Assembly: GCF_009664975.1 (NCBI RefSeq)
Contig: NZ_WJXB01000001.1
Location: 434,001 to 498,000, forward strand
Direction of reading: 5' to 3'
From: Paenibacillus monticola
GTDB taxonomy: Bacteria > Bacillota > Bacilli > Paenibacillales > Paenibacillaceae
Length of the DNA stretch: 64,000 bases
In this document: piece by piece, positions 62,687 to 64,000 of the stretch
How the letters are laid out: every line of letters begins with the position of its first letter
Numbering within the stretch: the stretch's first letter is position 1
Program-made: the position numbers and the translations under genes
The notes under the pieces: generated by a model
What the model was told of the DNA's origin: nothing
The model's input: only the letters and a program-made list of their open reading frames with translations
Database searches by the model: none

Positions 62687-63817
62687 ATGAAAGAGAATAA
62701 AAAAGAGATATTGATATGGCATGAGTTTGATGGTCCAGGAGATACCTCAATTGAAGTGCTAGAGGAGATTTGTAAGCTGTATACGGAGCGCTTCGGCGTA
62801 CGGGTTACTCCGCAAGTGATGAACATTACGGAACTGATTGTTGGTCTGAACCGAATTAAGGAAACCCATCAAGGTCCGCATCTGGCGCTGGTTCCTGCCG
62901 ACATGACCGCTTACGTGGAGAACGGTCTTTACTCCGAAGTGCCAGGCGAGCTGTTTGCCAATGTGCTGACTGAAGGTGTCCTTTCAACGATGCAAATAAA
63001 TGGGGTTCAGTATGGTGTACCGGTATTGCGAGGTAACCATCTAGTTGTGTATTACAATAAAGAAATTTATGCTAGTGCACCGATGACATGGGACGTATTC
63101 GAAGAAGCAGCCCCTAAGCTGTTCGCTCAAGACATCGTACCCATCGGGGCGGATTTGAAGCAAAGCTACTGGTTTATTCCGTTTCTCTCAGCTTTTGGAG
63201 GTTGGCCCGTGGAGGCTGGGAAGCCGAATATCGCCACCCCTGAAATGAAGCAGGCGCTGAAATTCATTCGCGACAAGATGGATCAAGGCGTGCTCGTCAG
63301 TCTCGATGGCTCAACAGAACTGCTAGAGCAGTTCATTGAGGGTAAGGTTGGTGCCATTATTTGCGGCGAGTGGATTTATAACCATTTGGACAAGCATATG
63401 AAAGATAAACTTGCGGTTTGCCAGCTTCCGGTCATTGAAGGCCGGCAATCGTTATCCATGTCTTCTTCCATCGGCCTGATTTACCCGAATCATTCGTTAT
63501 TGTCTGAGGAGCGGGAAGATCTCTTATCGTTCACGCGCTTTATGTTGAGCGATGAATGCCAGTCGATGTGGGCGGTTAATGTGCAGCGTATTCCGGCTCA
63601 TGAAGGGGTGCTGAAACGTGTAGCGGCCTCTACTACTCCGAATAAAAAAGCGATTTTGTCGCTTTTGGATAACACTCGTCCGATGCCGACCCATCCTTTC
63701 ATGATCCAGGTATGGGACTCGATGAATGCCGGTCTGGTCGAGCTATCTTCGAGCAATGCGGAACAAGCGTTGAAAAAAATAGATGAAACTATACAAGGGG
63801 CTCTAAGCAGCTTATAA
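62687..63817 (+). CDS. Sugar ABC-type solute-binding-fold protein without signal peptide
   Basis: 376 residues of the MalE-like (SBP bacterial 1) fold: ILIWHEFDGPGDTSIEVLEE, GVQYGVPVLRGNHLVVYYNK, FIEGKVGAIICGEWIYNHLD, MWAVNVQRIPAHEGV. The protein begins MKENKKEILIW with a clear AAAGGAGAG site, so the mature domain starts at once with neither signal peptide nor lipobox. No permease or ATPase genes are next to it. It is therefore probably a cytoplasmic sugar-binding or catalytic derivative serving the GH13 protein. Confidence 0.8.
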   Translation: MKENKKEILIWHEFDGPGDTSIEVLEEICKLYTERFGVRVTPQVMNITELIVGLNRIKETHQGPHLALVPADMTAYVENGLYSEVPGELFANVLTEGVLSTMQINGVQYGVPVLRGNHLVVYYNKEIYASAPMTWDVFEEAAPKLFAQDIVPIGADLKQSYWFIPFLSAFGGWPVEAGKPNIATPEMKQALKFIRDKMDQGVLVSLDGSTELLEQFIEGKVGAIICGEWIYNHLDKHMKDKLAVCQLPVIEGRQSLSMSSSIGLIYPNHSLLSEEREDLLSFTRFMLSDECQSMWAVNVQRIPAHEGVLKRVAASTTPNKKAILSLLDNTRPMPTHPFMIQVWDSMNAGLVELSSSNAEQALKKIDETIQGALSSL

Positions 63818-63845
63818 AAATAGATAGGAGAAGGAGTGATACGAA

Positions 63846-64000
63846 ATGAAAACAACTATATTCAGCCAAATTTCTATCGATGGTAAGCTAACCTTTGGGG
63901 CTGGTAAATCGAGCAAAGAGCTTTTTTCGCTATTTTCCGCTCAAGATATGAAATTTATCCATCGATTCCGGGGTAATGTGCAGGGCATCATGGTCGGTAA
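63846..64000 (+). CDS. RibD C-terminal-like (dihydrofolate reductase-fold) reductase, partial
   Basis: The frame runs off the end of the window after 51 codons: MKTTIFSQISIDGKLTFGAG, then SSKELFSLFS, FIHRFRGNVQGIMVG. This matches the N-terminus of stand-alone RibD C-terminal reductases, which use NADPH to reduce sugar-like side chains. ATG follows AGGAGAAGGAG. It is 28 bases after the binding-fold gene and so in the same operon. Confidence 0.7.
   Translation, partial: MKTTIFSQISIDGKLTFGAGKSSKELFSLFSAQDMKFIHRFRGNVQGIMVG

Noticed and set aside
1..64000. CRISPR arrays, rRNA genes, replication origins and known riboswitch classes
   Set aside because: None seen: no regularly spaced repeats, no rRNA-like segments, no DnaA-box clusters, and the leader regions before liv, purU and the Tad operon do not match riboswitch or T-box patterns I know.

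Overview
The window looks like the chromosome of a Gram-positive, spore-former-type Firmicute, most likely a Paenibacillus or close relative. This is inferred from the large secreted exoprotein anchored by three SLH domains, strong AGGAGG-type ribosome binding sites with many TTG/GTG starts, tRNAs of Bacillus type, and typical Firmicute families (BsaA-type peroxidase, Ohr, DUF1304, DUF2621-like, DCC-family, FHA/Tad proteins). No replication origin, rRNA or CRISPR array is present.

Layout. 0-6.4 kb: a 2114-residue SLH-anchored beta-helix exoenzyme, probably a GH87-like alpha-glucanase, with six trefoil-like repeats. 6.4-8.1 kb: an Lrp regulator, a metallo-beta-lactamase-fold hydrolase and tRNA-Asn/tRNA-Ser. 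8.4-13.2 kb: a complete branched-chain amino acid ABC importer (livHMGF plus the binding lipoprotein), then tRNA-Glu and tRNA-Leu. 13.4-28.0 kb: a decayed accessory region lying between two almost identical tRNA-Leu(GAG) genes. It holds an intact CynX-type MFS exporter and a broken copy of it, an ABC exporter with a large internal deletion, a FadR-type regulator behind a perfect Fur box, a damaged sigma factor/co-sigma pair, a transposase remnant, an intact Fur- and MarR-box-controlled suf operon (marR-sufC-sufD-sufB-orf-nfu, without sufS or sufU), and a phage-type repressor/integrase remnant. 28.1-31.2 kb: small housekeeping and peroxide-defence genes (DUF1304, Gpx, Ohr, DCC-family, DUF6526).

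31.2-41.9 kb is a complete Tad/Flp pilus locus (TadZ-TadA-TadB-TadC-Flp-TadE-DUF5702-like-TadE-TadV-FHA), with a promoter and a terminator-like hairpin in its leader. After four unrelated genes (epimerase, DUF2621-like, nfo, purU), a second and strongly divergent Tad-like locus follows at 45.8-52.3 kb: SAF/CpaB, CpaE-like, CpaF-like, two TadB/C-like membrane proteins, two tandem tiny membrane peptides and two single-TM minor proteins. It runs into three secreted proteins at 52.6-59.4 kb, two of them large and PKD-like. The second locus has no prepilin peptidase of its own and no recognisable prepilin cleavage site, so it is either a divergent surface-assembly machine or one that borrows TadV from the first locus.

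The window closes with an unusual tight operon: a zinc alcohol dehydrogenase, a divergent GH13 protein, a sugar-binding-protein fold without a signal peptide, and the start of a RibD-type reductase. All four lack export signals, which suggests a cytoplasmic sugar-derived pathway that I cannot name. The divergent Tad-like locus, the minimal Fur/MarR suf operon and this last operon are the best candidates for something undescribed.
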